From positions 19,343,133 through 19,407,132 of the forward strand of contig CM077833.1 of NCBI GenBank assembly GCA_039720395.1: DNA of 64,000 nt. Reading direction: 5' to 3'. The DNA comes from Liquidambar formosana (lineage: Eukaryota > Streptophyta > Magnoliopsida > Saxifragales > Altingiaceae). A model generated the notes under the pieces. That model saw only the letters and a list, made by a program, of their open reading frames with translations, did no database searches and was not told where the DNA came from. This document shows positions 44,883 through 57,819 of this stretch, piece after piece. A program made the position numbers and the translations under genes. The stretch's first letter is position 1. Each line of letters begins with the position of its first letter.

Positions 44883-45593
44883 ACTAATATACCCTTATTT
44901 TAAATTTTAAATACAAAACTACCCTTTTGCACCCTTTTAATCTTATTGTAGTTGAATAAATGACAACTATTATTGTAATAAAGTTTATATAGGAGATATC
45001 TACACTCTTATAGTTAACCTATATAGGAAACATTTCTCTTTGTATTTCATTACAATTATATGCAGGGTCATTCTTTAGCTTTTTCATTGTGAATGAATGT
45101 TTCTCCATCAAAACTTTAAAAGAAATAACAAGATCTATTGGTTTTCAATCGTTAGAGGTTAGAATTTGATAAGCTTGAATTCATTGTTTTTCTCCATAAC
45201 ATGAATGATGATCATTTCATACATTTTTGTAAATTGGTGACAACACATATCTTCAACAATGATTATTTTTTATTTATTTAAATTTTCATTTCAAATTGTT
45301 GAAGTTTTGTGGTTAATCAATATAATGTTGTGTTACTATATATTATTAGGAATTATTATATTCTAAATTTATTTGTGACTAACTTAAAAATTTTCAAATT
45401 AGTTATACTACTCAGTATAAGTTTCATTAGAAGTAAAAATCTAACCAAATTGATATCAATATCTAATTCTTTAAAAATTATTCTTTCATTTATATTTTAT
45501 ATTATTGAAAAATAACCGCGTGCAACGCACGTGTGCCTACATCTAGTGTATATATCTATATATAAAATTTTAATTAGACTTATTCCAATACGT
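44883..45593. other. AT-rich stretch without a gene
   Basis: No reading frame of note, no repeat end recognised. Confidence 0.5.
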
Positions 45594-45755
45594 TGTTTTT
45601 TTTTTTTTTTTTTTTTTTTTTGGGTAACATAGAGAAGAAATTATATATCATACAGAACTTTCCTAAGAGTCAAACCTATAACCTCCCTCACATAAGAAGG
45701 AGAAGTGACACCAGGTCATAAGGCCATTGGCCTATAGGACCGGTTCAACCCATCT
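45594..45755 (-). mobile_element. tRNA-derived SINE with long A-tail
   Basis: Minus-strand head with GACCTGGTGTCACTTC and AGGTTTGACTCTTAGG in box A/B positions, then a tail of about 26 A. Target duplication not resolved. Confidence 0.6.
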
Positions 45756-46125
45756 AAGTTGTTATTATCCTTTAACTTGGATCACATTCTCATTTTTATC
45801 CCTGTTTTTATCATTATAGAAGTTTGAATGTTAATAAATCAGGCGGGTTCCTCTCCATAATCACAAAAAAAGGAAAAAAAAAAAAAAAAAAAAAAAAAGA
45901 AAAAAGAATGTTGGGTATTTAAGAAGTGTTGTACTAGTTGGTTGTCATTCAGTTATTGTTATATTCTATAGATGTAGCTAGTAGTAATTCTTATAATAAA
46001 TGATGAGAGTAACTAATAATATTAATAATGGCAACTTAATCACCTCATGCATGTGGATCAAGTGGCAGAGCGTGGCCTCTGTTGTGACTTGTGAGGCTAA
46101 GACAGAAGAATACTATCAATACTAT

Positions 46126-46805
46126 CACGACTATCCACAAATTAGGCCAACACTGCAATGTAAGCCTCGTGCCTCTGTTGTCAACGCAGCCTTCCCTTGA
46201 ACCGTTCCACACGCAATTCACAATTGATGCGACAGAGCATCTGTATGTGTGTATTTTTTTCTGTTGGTTTGTGGCGCCCGGGGGGGGGGGGGGGGGGGGG
46301 GTGTTTTTTAAGGAAAGAATTCAAGCATAATCCGGTATGGCTCCTCTAACTCTTAAATCAAACAGGGTAATCGCTTTTTTCTGCCTTCTTGTAGTGGTAC
46401 GGATGACTAGTAAGATGTGTGGAAGCAGGACCGGCCATGCCAATTTTTAAATTCAGAGATAATACATGTGTGTTTAGGGCTTTAAGAAATTGTTAACTTC
46501 AGTTTTAAGACTAATTAATTGATGCTGGATATTGGGTATCCACATGAATACTATTTTCTATTCTAACATATATTCTTTGCTAATGAATTGTGACTTGGTC
46601 AATCCAAACTGATCAAGCACCATCCAACACTCATTTTCTCAATTCTCTATGGAGATAAGGAGACAGAGACTACCTAGGGGACTTTTCCAACTCCAGGCCT
46701 CGTGGACAATTTATGAACAGACAGGGACTAGAAGAATCATATGATAGGCGGGTGAAGTGTATAAATAAAGCTGTCAGCCACTAGGTGCTATACACAACAA
46801 AAACC
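46126..46805 (+). promoter_or_regulatory. Upstream region of receptor-kinase copy B
   Basis: Shares long stretches with 39940-40440 and weaker ones with 58400-58640. A TATAAATA box lies at 46760-46767, 39 bp before the start codon, so the 5' UTR would be very short. A 22-base G run (46280-46301) interrupts the conserved region. Confidence 0.7.
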
Positions 46806-49800
46806 ATGGCATCATCAACCTTGGAAAGGCTACTCTCTTTTGTCTCCTTGGTCCTCTTGGTTATGTTGGTTTCTTCACACACTATCACTTTTGCTTCTGC
46901 TTCTATTCAAGAAGCTGATGCTCTTCTCAAGTGGAAAGCTAGCCTTCAAAACCGAACCCATTCCTTCCTACCTTCATGGACTCTTCTTCCTAACAATGCC
47001 ACCAATTCTTCTACTACCCACCTCAAAACAGATACCAGTCCCTGCACGTGGTTTGGCATATTTTGCAACGATGCAGGAAGCGTTATCAAAATAAATCTCA
47101 CAAATTCAGGTTTAAATGGTACGCTTCATGACTTTTCATTCTCATCATTCCCTAATCTTGAAAAAATCGATATCAGCATGAACGAACTCTTTGGTACCAT
47201 TCCACCTCAAATCAGTTACCTCTCTAAACTCATCTATCTCGACCTTTCCATCAATAAGTTTTCCGGGAATATTCCATCGAAAATTGGCTTGCTAACAAAT
47301 CTTCGAGTCCTAGACTTGGATGAAAATCAGTTAAATGGCTCCATTCCTATAGAAATAGGTCAATTGAGTTCTCTAACTGATCTTTCTTTGTCGACCAACT
47401 ACCTAGATGGTCCCATTCCTGCTTCTTTGGGTAATTTGAGCAACTTGGTTAGTCTGTATCTTTATGAAAACCAACTTTCACATTCAATTCCTCCAGAAAT
47501 AGGGAATCTCTGCAATCTTGTTGACCTTGAAATAGGTGCCAACAATCTAACAGGTCCCATCCCTTCCTTTGTTGGAAACTTGACAAGGCTAGTTGTGCTG
47601 TACTTGTTTGAAAATCAGTTAAACGGCTCAATTCCTATAGAAATAGGTCAATTGAGTTCTTTAACTAATCTTTCCTTGCAGACGAACTACCTAGACGGTT
47701 CCATTCCTGCCTCTTTGGTGAATTTGAGCAACCTGGTTCATCTGTATCTCTTTGAAAACCAGCTTTCTGGTTCAATTCCTATAGAAATAGGGAATCTCTC
47801 CAATCTTGTTGAACTTGCAATATGGGCCAACAATCTAACAGGCTCCATCCCTTCCTCCGTTGGAAACTTGAAAGCTAACTTCGCTGTACTTGTCCCAAAA
47901 TCAGTTAAATGGCTCAATTCCTAGAGAAATAGGTCAATTGAGCTCTCTAACTGATCTTTTTTTGTCGATCAACTACCTAGACGGTCCCATTCCTGCCTCT
48001 TTGGGTAATTTGAGCAACTTGGTTGCTTTGTCTCTCTTCGAAAATCAACTTTCTGGTTCCATTCCTGAAGAAATAGGAAATCTAATGAAGTTGGCTAACT
48101 TGCAATTAAGCAACAATCAGTTCATTGGAAATTTGCCCGAAAATATTTGCCAAGGTGGATTACTTCAAAACTTTACTGCAAAGGACAACCATCTCACAGG
48201 CCCAATCCCTAAAAGCTTGAAAAACTGCACAAGCTTGTTCCGAGTTCGGCTCGAGAGGAACCAACTCACTGCAAATCTATCTGAAGCATTTGGTGTCTAT
48301 CCAAACCTGGATTACATGGGTCTAAGTGACAATAACTTTAATGGTGAAATCTCCCGAAATTGGGGAAGGTGCTCACGGCTTACAACCCTACAGATCGGAG
48401 GGAACAATATTACTGGTAGCATACCACCTGAAATTGGAAACTCAACTCAATTGCATGTACTTAATGTTTCTTCAAATCATTTAGTTGGGGAGATTCCAAA
48501 GGAGTTCAAAACGTTGAAATTTTTGCTAAAGTTGATTTCGAACGACAATAAGCTTTCTGGTGAGATACCTGTAGAGCTTGGATCATTGGCAGATCTAGTG
48601 CATATTGACCTATCGACAAACAGGTTGAGTGGGTCAATACCAGGAAATATAGGGGACTGCTCCGAACTCATTTACTTGAATTTGAGCAACAACGAATTTA
48701 GCGAAGAAATTCCAATTCAGATTGGTGAGTTATTTCATCTTTCCCAGCTAAACCTGAGTCATAACTCACTCACAGGAATGATACCGTCGCAAGTTGGAAA
48801 TTTGGAGATCTTGGAGAGTTTGATTCTCTCTCACAATAACCTCTCTGGTCCCATTCCAACAACCTTTGATAGTATGAGTGGCTTGTCATACGTCGACATA
48901 TCTTTTAATGACTTGCAGGGTCCCATTCCCAATAGCAAAGCCTTTCGAGAGGCTAAAATAGAAGCATTACAAGGGAATAACGGTTTGTGTGGAAATGTTA
49001 CAGGACTACAACCTTGCAATCCTAAGGAAGACAAACATATCCCCAAAAAGGGCCTCAAAGTCATGTTTTTAATGATGTTTTCACTTTTGGGAGCAATTCT
49101 ACTTCTATTTGTGTTTATTGGCATTTCCTTTGTTTCTCGACGAAGAAAGAGATATTCACAAACAGAACAAGGCGAGGTCCAAAATGAAGATCTGTTTTCA
49201 ATATCAACTTTTGATGGAAGAGTAGTGCACGATGAAATCATCAAAGCGACCAATGATTTCGATATCATATATTGCATTGGAATGGGAAGACATGGAAGTG
49301 TCTACAGAGCAAAGCTACCATCTGCCGGTGTAGTAGCAGTGAAGAAACTCCACCCATTAACTGATCATGAGATGGTAGATCAAAAAGGTTTTATAAATGA
49401 GGTAAGGGCTTTGACAGAAATTCGACATCGGAACATTGTCAAACTTTATGGTTTCTGTTCACATGCTCGACACTCGTTTTTGGTTTATGAGTACCACGAC
49501 AGGGGTAGTTTGTCCTCAATTCTGAGCACAGAAGGAGCTAAAGAATTGGATTGGACTAAGAGGGTGAATATTATCAAAGGTGTAGCTCATGCTCTGTCTT
49601 ACATGCACCACGATTGCTCGCCACCAATTGTTCACCGGGACATATTAAGCAAAAATATTTTGCTAGATTCTGAATATGAGGCTCATGTTTCTGATTTTGG
49701 CACTGCTAAGCTTCTAAAGGTCGACTCATCCAATTGGAGTACACTTGCCCGAACATATGGGTATATTGCACCAGGTAATATGGTTAACTGTTCTCTTTAG

Positions 49801-50161
49801 TTAACATGGAGCATGAGGTATGAATGCCTAATTTTTATTTTCCTTTTTCTTTGCAGAGCTTGCTTACACAATGAAGGTAACTGAAAAATGTGACGTGTAC
49901 AGCTTTGGGGTGGTGGCATTAGAGGTGATCAACGGAAAGCATCCAGGTGATCTCATCTCCATTCTACAATCTGCCCCAAAGGAGAACTTACCGTTGAAGG
50001 ATTTGGTCGACCAACGCCTTTCACCTCCCATGCGTCAAGCTGAGGGTGAACTGATATCCATCATAAAGCTGGCAATTGAATGCTTAAATGTTGATCCAGG
50101 ATCTCGGCCAACCATGCACATAGTTTCTCAGGTGTTATCGACCCAAATCTCACCTTCTTAA
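46806..50161 (+). pseudogene. LRR receptor-like kinase copy B, one frameshift
   Basis: Best preserved member of the MIK2-like family. The start at 46806 (AACCATGGC) follows the TATA box. It has a signal peptide (about 1-32), an N-cap with CTWFGIFC, about 25 LRRs, a second Cys pair (GLCGN, QPC), a membrane helix (LLGAILLLFVFIGISFV) and a kinase. Kinase motifs are intact: GMGRHGSVYRA, VAVKKL, HRDILSKN (Leu where paralogs have Ser), DFGTAK and APELAY. The intron is 49775-49856; exon 2 runs to the TAA at 50159. The single break is near 47873: AAAGCTAAC where the repeat frame needs two more bases, so reading ends at 47922 and resumes one frame over. Either a recent pseudogene or a sequencing error. 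Confidence 0.9.
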
Positions 50162-50824
50162 AGCCACCCCCACAGCTTTTCATGTACAATTAGTAGGGGT
50201 ATGATATAATAATATAATATTGGCTAAATCCAAATACTTGCTCAATAATATAATATTGGCTTGAGTAATTTTCTTTTCTTTTTTCTTTGTTGCAAGATCT
50301 ACATGTAGTTAGTTTGATAATAATTGCTCTAATATATAATGTCCGGCACTATATTTGTCTCAAGTGAATTTTCGCAACCAAAATAAAAAATTTCAAAAAA
50401 ATTCAGATATTTTGAGTTTGATTGAAATTTAGGGTCTGAAATTATCAAATTATGCTGACTTTTTGTAAACTTGAACTACCAAATGGGACCGTCAATTATT
50501 CACTTAAATCACTTCCGATCATATATAATAATTCCAGCATGACAGGATTGTTTTGAGAAAGCAATGAACTAATTGCAAGGAACCCCATAACCTAAATCAA
50601 GCCCTTTAACCCCAAGCTGTTCAAATGTTATGGAACAATATGTGCAATATGATCCTGAAAGGGAAATAATACCATCCTGCGAGTGTTGAGATCGAAAGAA
50701 AAAAATAGAAAAAACAGAAGAACAAAAAGAGGAATAGTTAGTGATGGATCCTGGTGTCTAGGGTAAGCTGAAACTTCTCCCAGATCCTTTGAATTCTGGG
50801 CAAATTCCATTGAAAGGTTAATCA
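50162..50824. other. 3' flank of copy B
   Basis: The first 170 bp partly match the flanks of A and C (GCAAGATCTACATGTAGTTA); beyond that no gene is seen. Confidence 0.5.
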
Positions 50825-50828
50825 TAAG

Positions 50829-51040
50829 GGCCTGTTTGGGTATCTAATTTGAAATTAAACAATTCGAGGTATTTTATATAGCTAGTATTGAAAATACAAA
50901 TCTATTACCTTAAACGTAAAATATTTTAAAAAGTTGGAATCACAACTATGATTGATGTTATAGGATCAATTTTTAGAAAGTAGAGCATGAAATGCCACTA
51001 GTTTGAATTTTCACTCATATTTGTGATGATGCCCACCATT
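50829..51040. mobile_element. Fragment of the 55.7-kb MITE family, inverted
   Basis: Begins GGGCCTGTTTGGGTATC and contains TGATGTTATAGGATCAATTT, the inverse of sequence near 55905. One end is missing. Confidence 0.6.
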
Positions 51041-51105
51041 TTTTTTGAGTTGGTCAGTTCAAATTGACGGATTTATACTTTGACATTATGTAGAATTTGT
51101 TGAAT

Positions 51106-51208
51106 AAAGCTATTAAGGCTAATCTATTGGTGAAGGAGAGTAGGGTAAAGATTAGGACGAAGATAGATCAGGAGAACCCCTCCAATTGCACCAAAAAAAA
51201 GAAAGAAA
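51106..51208 (+). mobile_element. Short SINE-like retroposon with 14-bp target duplication
   Basis: AGAATTTGTTGAAT flanks both sides (51092-51105, 51209-51222). The insert opens with a tRNA-like TAATCTATTGGTGAAGG and ends in an A-rich tail. Confidence 0.75.
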
Positions 51209-51559
51209 AGAATTTGTTGAATTATCTAATTACGAATTGTCTAAGAAAACAAAGGCGTTATAATGTGTGGAAATAGGCCCAACCTATAAAAAAAATTTAA
51301 AATTTTGATAAGGCACTTGGAATTATAAAATTTTGATAAGGCACTTGGTGGTGAGAGAAGTCGGTACTTCCTAATTTTTAAAGAGAGTTTTGTAATTCCA
51401 TTTTCAGAATTCCAAATAATACTGACCATTTTTTTTGTTTTTGTTTTGTTTTATAAAGAAATATAACTAAAGACTAATTCCATGGAACTAGTATTGGAAA
51501 TATAATATCAATTCTATGACCGAGCCAAATACTAAATCGGAATTGATGATCCCAATTCT

Positions 51560-51660
51560 AATATGACCTTGACCAAAGCGTGAAACAAACTCTCCAAGTC
51601 TTCCCCGGAAAAAGCCATCCTCATCTCTGAAAAGATGGCAGTAACAGGTAGAAAATCATT
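51560..51660. repeat. Relic upstream unit before copy C
   Basis: Contains GACCAAAGCGTGAAACAAAC and AAGTCTTCCCC, the family's upstream unit, but copy C lacks the start region that should follow. Confidence 0.6.
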
Positions 51661-51864
51661 TAAAGTACTAGCATCCACGCTTTTAAGTTTCATATACATC
51701 CGGATTACTTATGAGGATTTGAATACTCAGAGATAGTTGCTAACCATGATTTTAATAAAAACGTGACTAGCAATCATGATTTATCGGTAATCCGGAATAA
51801 AGTTGAAAATCATATAAAAGGCGGAATAAATTATTTAAAAAGTAATATTTAGGGAAAAGAGCCC

Positions 51865-54798
51865 ATCAAAATAAACTTCACAAATTCAGGTTTATATGGT
51901 ACGCTTCATGACTTTTCATTCTCATCTTTCCCCAATCTTGCATACATTGATATCAGCATGAACAATCTCTTTGGTACCATCCCACCTCAAATTCATTCTC
52001 TTTCCAAACTCATCTATTTTGATCTTTCCATCAATCAGTTTTCAGGAAAAATCCCATCGAAAACTGGCCTGCTAACAAATCTTAAGGTCCTCCAAATGAT
52101 TGAAAATAAGTTAAATGGCTCAATTCCTACTGAAATAGGTCAATTGAGGTCTCTAACTGAGCTTGCTTTGTACTCTAACTTCCTAGATGGTTCCACTCCC
52201 GCATCTCTTGCTAATTTGAGCAACTTGGCTTATTTGTATCTTAATGAAAATCAACTTTCTGGTTCAATTCCTCTAGAAATCGGAAATCTCCCCAATCTTG
52301 TTGAACTTTACATTGACACCAACCATCTAAATGGTCCCATCCCTTCCACCTTTGGAAACTTGACAAAATTAACTATGTTGCACATGTTCAACAACCAAAT
52401 TTCTGGTTCCATTCCGTTAGAGATAGGATGAAATCTCTCAATGATATAAGCCTTTATTCAACCAATCTTACTGGATCAATCCCTGCGTCCTTGGGTAATT
52501 TGAGCTACCTAACGATTTTACATTTTTATGACAATCAATTTTCTGGCAACATTCCTAAAGAAATAGGAAACTTGAAATCTCTTTCTGATCTAGAATTGCC
52601 AAAATCGGCTGAATGGTTCTGTTCCTGCTTCACTTGGCAATTTGAGTGACTTGGAATTCTTATTCCTTCATGACAACCAAATATTTCTGGTTCCATTCCT
52701 CGAGAAATAGGAAACCTGATGAAGCTGGTTGTTCTAGAAATGGACATGAACCAGTTCACAGGCTATTCACCCAGAAACATTTGCCTAGGTGAATTGCTTC
52801 AAAGGTTCACCGTAAGCAGCAACAATCTCAAAGGTCCAATTCCCAAGAGCTTGAGAACCTGCACAAGCTTGAGCAGGGTTCTACTCCAGAGGAACCAACT
52901 CACAGGAAATCCATCCGAAGCATTTGGTGTCTATCCAAACCTACAACACATGGATCTAAGCTACTATAATTTTTATGGTGAAATTTCCCAAAACTGGGGA
53001 AGGAACCCACAATTGGTATCTCTAAACATTGTGGGAAACAATATAATTGGTAGCATTCCACCTAAGATTGGAAACTCAACTCAACTTCATGTACTTGATC
53101 TTTCCTCAAATCATTCAGTTGGAGAGATTCCAAAGGAATTGAAAGAGTTGACTTTTTTGCTGACTTTGATTTTGAAAGATTATCTTTCTGGATAGATACC
53201 TTTTGAACTTGGATTATTGACTGATCTAGAGGTTCTTGACCTGTCAGAAAATAAAATGAGTGGGCCAATACCAGGAAATCTAGGGGATTGCTCGAAACTA
53301 CATTACTTGAATTTGAGCAACAACAAATTCAGTGAAGAAATTCCAATTCAGATGGCATCATTAGTTCATCTATCCGAGCTAGATCTGAGTCATAACTCAC
53401 TCACAGGAGTGATTCCGTGCAAACCACAAGTCTAAAGAGCTTGGAGAAGTTGATACTCTCCCACAATAACCTCTCTGGTCACATTCCAATGACTATTAAA
53501 GATATGCCTGGCTTGTTGTATGTTGACATATCTTTCAATGAATTGCAGGATACCATTCCCAATAGCAAAACTTTTCAAGAAGCTCCAATAGAAGCATTAC
53601 AAGGGAATAAAGGTTTGTGTGGCAATGTTAGAGGACTGCAACCTTGCAGTCCTTCTGACGTAGACAAACATATCTCAAAAAAGGGCAACAAAGTTGTGTA
53701 ACTAATCATATTTCCTTTTTTGGGAGCACTTCTACTTCTATTCCTGTTGATTGGAATTCTCTTCATTTCTTGCCGAAGAAAAAGATATTCACAAACACAA
53801 GAAGGCAATATAAAGAATAAAGATCTGTTTTCAATTGCAAAATTTGATGGCCGAACAATGTATCGTGAAATCATCAAAGCAACCAAGGAATTTGATGCCA
53901 TATATTGCCTAGGAAGGGGAAGACATGGAAGCATCTACAAAGGAAAGCTGTCAACAAGTAATATAGTAGCAGTAAAGAAACTTCACCCATTAAATGATGG
54001 TGAGATGGCAGGTCAAAAAGGTTTTGTAAAAGAGGTTAGGGCCTTAACAGAAATACAGCATCGAAACATTGTGAAACTTTATGGTTTCTGTTCGCATGCA
54101 CGGCACTCGTTTTTGATTTATGAGTACCTCGAAAGGGGTAGCTTGGTCACAATTCTAAGCATAGAGGAAGAAGCAATAGAATTGGATTGGACAAGAAGGG
54201 TGAATGTTATCAAAGGTGTAGCTCATGGTTTGTCTTACATGCACCATGATTGCTCACCACCAATTGTTCATTGAGACATATCAAGCAACAATATCTTGCT
54301 GGATTCGGAGTATGAGGCTCGTGTTTCTGACTTTGGCATTGCAAAGCTTCTAAAGACAGACTCATCCAATTGGTCTGCACTCGCAAGCACATATGGATAT
54401 ATTGCACCAGGTAATATATTTTACTATTCTCTTAAGTCAATATATAGCATGGGGCAAGAATGCATGATTTCATTTTTCTTTTTCTTCGCAGAGCTTGCTT
54501 ACACAATGAAGATAACTGAAAAATGTGATGTGCATAGCTTTGGAGTGTTAGTGTTGGAAGTGATCAAAGGAAAGCATCCAAGTGATCTTATCTCCTCTCT
54601 ATCATCAACATCAAATATCGAGCATATGCAACTAAAAGATGTGTTTGACCAACGTCTATCACCTCCAGAGCTTCAAGTTGAGGATGAACTGATATCCATC
54701 ATAAAGTTGGCAATTGAATGCTTACATGTTAATCCTCAATCTCGGCCAACCATGCACATAGTTTCTCAGGTGTTATCAGCCAAATATCACCTTCTTAG
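51865..54798 (+). pseudogene. LRR receptor-like kinase copy C, decayed
   Basis: Begins in the middle of the N-terminal LRR cap, so the signal peptide and about 110 codons are missing. LRR coding continues through several frameshifts (near 52430, 52610, 52690, 53190 and 53430) and stops. Kinase motifs GRGRHGSIYKGKL, VAVKKL, DFGIAK and APELAY are present, but the catalytic HRD codons read CAT TGA GAC: a CGA-to-TGA stop in the catalytic loop. The intron is 54411-54491. The last codons are shifted by one base relative to B. It is collinear with A in its 3' flank. Confidence 0.9.
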
Positions 54799-55607
54799 AG
54801 CCATCCACATTAGTTATTCATGGACTAGTAAAGGTGAGATGTGTGGAAGGCCATTTAGTCTAGAAAGAATATACTGGCTAAACCACTACAACTAATTGCT
54901 TGTTCAACATATTGTACCGCCTTGAGTTATTTTCAATTATCCCTTTATCGCTAGATCTACATGTACTTTGATATTAATGGCATTGAGATTGTCCATTGTT
55001 ATCTTAAGCATCTTTTACGAGCAGTAATGTTCATTTATCACATGTTAGTTCTCAAGTTCTTGCTTATAAGGTATGTGGATGTGTTGAGTCTCTAAAAATT
55101 ATTAAACTCAGATTACATTCTTGTCTTAACCTAGCCCTTTAATCTAATGATTGATAAAATTAGTCTAACAATTGAGAGCTACGAGCTTACAAACCATCTA
55201 CAGGGATGGAAAAATTGCTAACGAAGACATATTCAATAATTAAATTGAAAAGGGCTTTCCCCTGTTAAAGTTTACTAGTTGAGAAAATGTAAATCATGGA
55301 AGAAATAAAATTAATAAGCATGATGAACATGCTATCAAGGCTACTTAAACCATGACCCCGAAGATGATAACTTTCCGATATAAGCAAGTGAGACCACACA
55401 AACAGTTTGCAAAAAGCTCATACATTTATACTCTAAATTGCTACACAAGGAGGGTAGTAGAGACATCAAATGTGAAGCACAAAGACCAAACATTGATCAC
55501 AACAGTTATGCAAATGGAAAATTGTCTGCTTAAAAAGAATGTTTTTTTTACTTATCGCTATTTTTCCTTTCTTGAGATATTGGATGATTGAACCTATGTA
55601 AAAAACC
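54799..55607. repeat. 3' flank of copy C, collinear with that of copy A
   Basis: Same order of motifs as 8464-9345 but without the LINE-like insert. No gene seen. Confidence 0.8.
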
Positions 55608-55745
55608 AGAATTTCAATTCCATTGATTCACCAACAAGCTCATCTACAGGAAAATAAATAAAAAAATAAAAAACCTAAAACTTTAATCTCCCCCACACAG
55701 TACAAAAGCAAGCCATAAAATTATTTCTTCAAACTTAGGACTTTA

Positions 55746-56195
55746 GGGCCTGTTTGGTCATCCAAAGAGAAATTAAATGATTAGAGTGTATTTTAGACAG
55801 TATCAAAGGGGCAAATCCATCATCGATTTAATAGAATGTTGACCATTCTAACAAATGAGAGTGGAGATTTAAAATAGAGGCATTTCATGAATTTCTAAAA
55901 TTGATCCTACAACATCAACTATGGCCATTACTCCAACCTTTATACATGGTCATATACACGATAATGAAATTGTGCCTTCAATAATGTTTACAATACACTA
56001 TAATGGTGTGTTTGGATAAGAGATTTGCAAGAGGGATTTGGACTAAGATAGGATTTCAATGCCAAATTATGGTGCCAACAATGGCAGCAGATGTGGTTGC
56101 AATCCCGTCTTAACCCCAAATCCCTCCAACAAATCCCTCATCCAAACACACCACAAAATATTGTTTAATTTTCATTTCGACGGCCAAACAGGGCC
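55746..56195. mobile_element. Tourist-like MITE with TTA duplication
   Basis: Ends GGGCCTGTTTGGTCATCC and (inverse) GGCCCTGTTTGGCCGTCG, with TTA on both sides (55743-55745, 56196-56198). Contains a second MITE. Confidence 0.85.
56004..56153. mobile_element. 150-bp MITE nested in the Tourist-like element
   Basis: Perfect 12-base ends TGGTGTGTTTGG...CCAAACACACCA with longer imperfect arms (GAGGGATTTGG / CCAAATCCCTC). Target duplication not clear. Confidence 0.8.
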
Positions 56196-56198
56196 TTA

Positions 56199-57500
56199 AG
56201 ACATCGACAATTGTGAAATTTCATGAGCAATTTGTAAAGCTATGAGCAAGCAAAAACAGCAAAACTAAAGAAACAAAGAGAACACAGACATATAAATATA
56301 CATTCATACCAATCAATGTAAGGAATTGAAAAAAGCGAACCTCATATTAGTTCCCAATCCAACGTGTCATGAAAAATGAGACAGAGCATCCTTTTGTTTG
56401 GTGAAGATGGCAGCGGCCACCAATTACCACACCTTGCCTTGATCTACAGTTTACTTTCTGAAATGAATGATGGTACTCCGGCAGTAAAAACAATGTTTAC
56501 GAAAGAAATCCTGTCATGCTGAAGACAAAATGAGCAGTGAGAATAAATTTTCACAATGCCAACCTTTACGCTAGGGTTTTGGTGTAAATATGGGATTGGG
56601 GATGGTTCATCGATTTAAAACTGGTGAATTGGTCATTTGGTCATTGATTCTGACTTTCTGAGTTAAACATGAGTCAAAGTATGGTCAAGCAACCAACCAC
56701 GCCATGCCATGTCAACCTAATGTAGCCATACTACTCTTCTACCCATATGTAGACATTTTTTTTTTCCTACTTTAGGGTAAACTAAAAGTCTTTTGTCATT
56801 TAACGCCTAAAGAAAAAAATTGTTACAATGTTCCTTCAGATAGGTTTTAAATTTAAAAATCAGTGGTACCACTAATCGTTGTCATGATATTAATGGTGAT
56901 TATGTTGTTTTTTTTTTTTCTTTTTTTTTGTCTAATTCCATAAACGTTTAATGGTGGTGTTAATTACTAAATTTGTAAGGTATTTGGGGTACATTACAAT
57001 CATTTTTTTCTTTAGGAAGGTAATGGGAAAATTTTTCAAACATTAAGAGGGTTTCTTGTAATTCACCCTAATTTATATATATACATATATATATATATAT
57101 AAAGAGAATTTTTAAAGAAGCCAATGGCATAATAACCTAATGGTATTTGCCTCATTTGTCAAATGGATGATCTCAGGTTATGAAAAAACAATGATACACA
57201 TTTGTTGATATTAAGAAGAGTTTTTTATTTTTCTTTATTTTTATTAATGATTAAGGGTATCCCAAGCTTTACTCCCATCGAAGTTTCAACCGAGACTATT
57301 CCCCTAACGAGCTGTGTGAGATACCCCATACTCATACAAGCAACAATAACCGTAAGGAGTTAAAACGATAACTTATGGAAAGCACATCCAGGGCCTGACC
57401 CCTCAACCAAACCAACCTCGTAGGGCGATATTAAGGAAAGTTATGAGTAAGGTTAACTTCTATTGATTATCTAAAAGAATTTGCCAGGTATCGCCCGGTG
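56199..57500. other. Intergenic stretch
   Basis: No gene. Includes a (TA)n run near 57075-57100, weak SINE-like pieces near 57120-57190 and 57245-57440 (the latter between two ATTAAGG motifs), and AT-rich sequence. Confidence 0.5.
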
Positions 57501-57504
57501 CCCG

Positions 57505-57815
57505 CCGAATTACAGTTTCACCCTCTTAATTTTCACCTAAAAAATACTTTTCATCATTCTATTTTATTTTCAAATACTTTGACTCCTTCTAATTTAAAAA
57601 CCTTACATCATTAATGGAATATGTCATTTTACAGTTTTATTTTATTTTGACAAAAACAAAGACTGTAAATGACTATGCACCGATGGTGGCGAGGGGGCGG
57701 GCGATTACAGTTTCACCCTCTTAATTTTCACCCAAAAATACGTTGCACTCTTCTATTTTATTTTCAAATACTTTGATTCCCAGTTTGGAATCCTTACGCC
57801 GTTAATGGAATCTAA
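57505..57815. repeat. Direct repeat pair
   Basis: 57505-57625 and 57700-57815 share TTACAGTTTCACCCTCTTAA and CTATTTTATTTTCAAATACT; the second is followed by a half foldback element. Confidence 0.75.
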
Positions 57816-57819
57816 TTTT

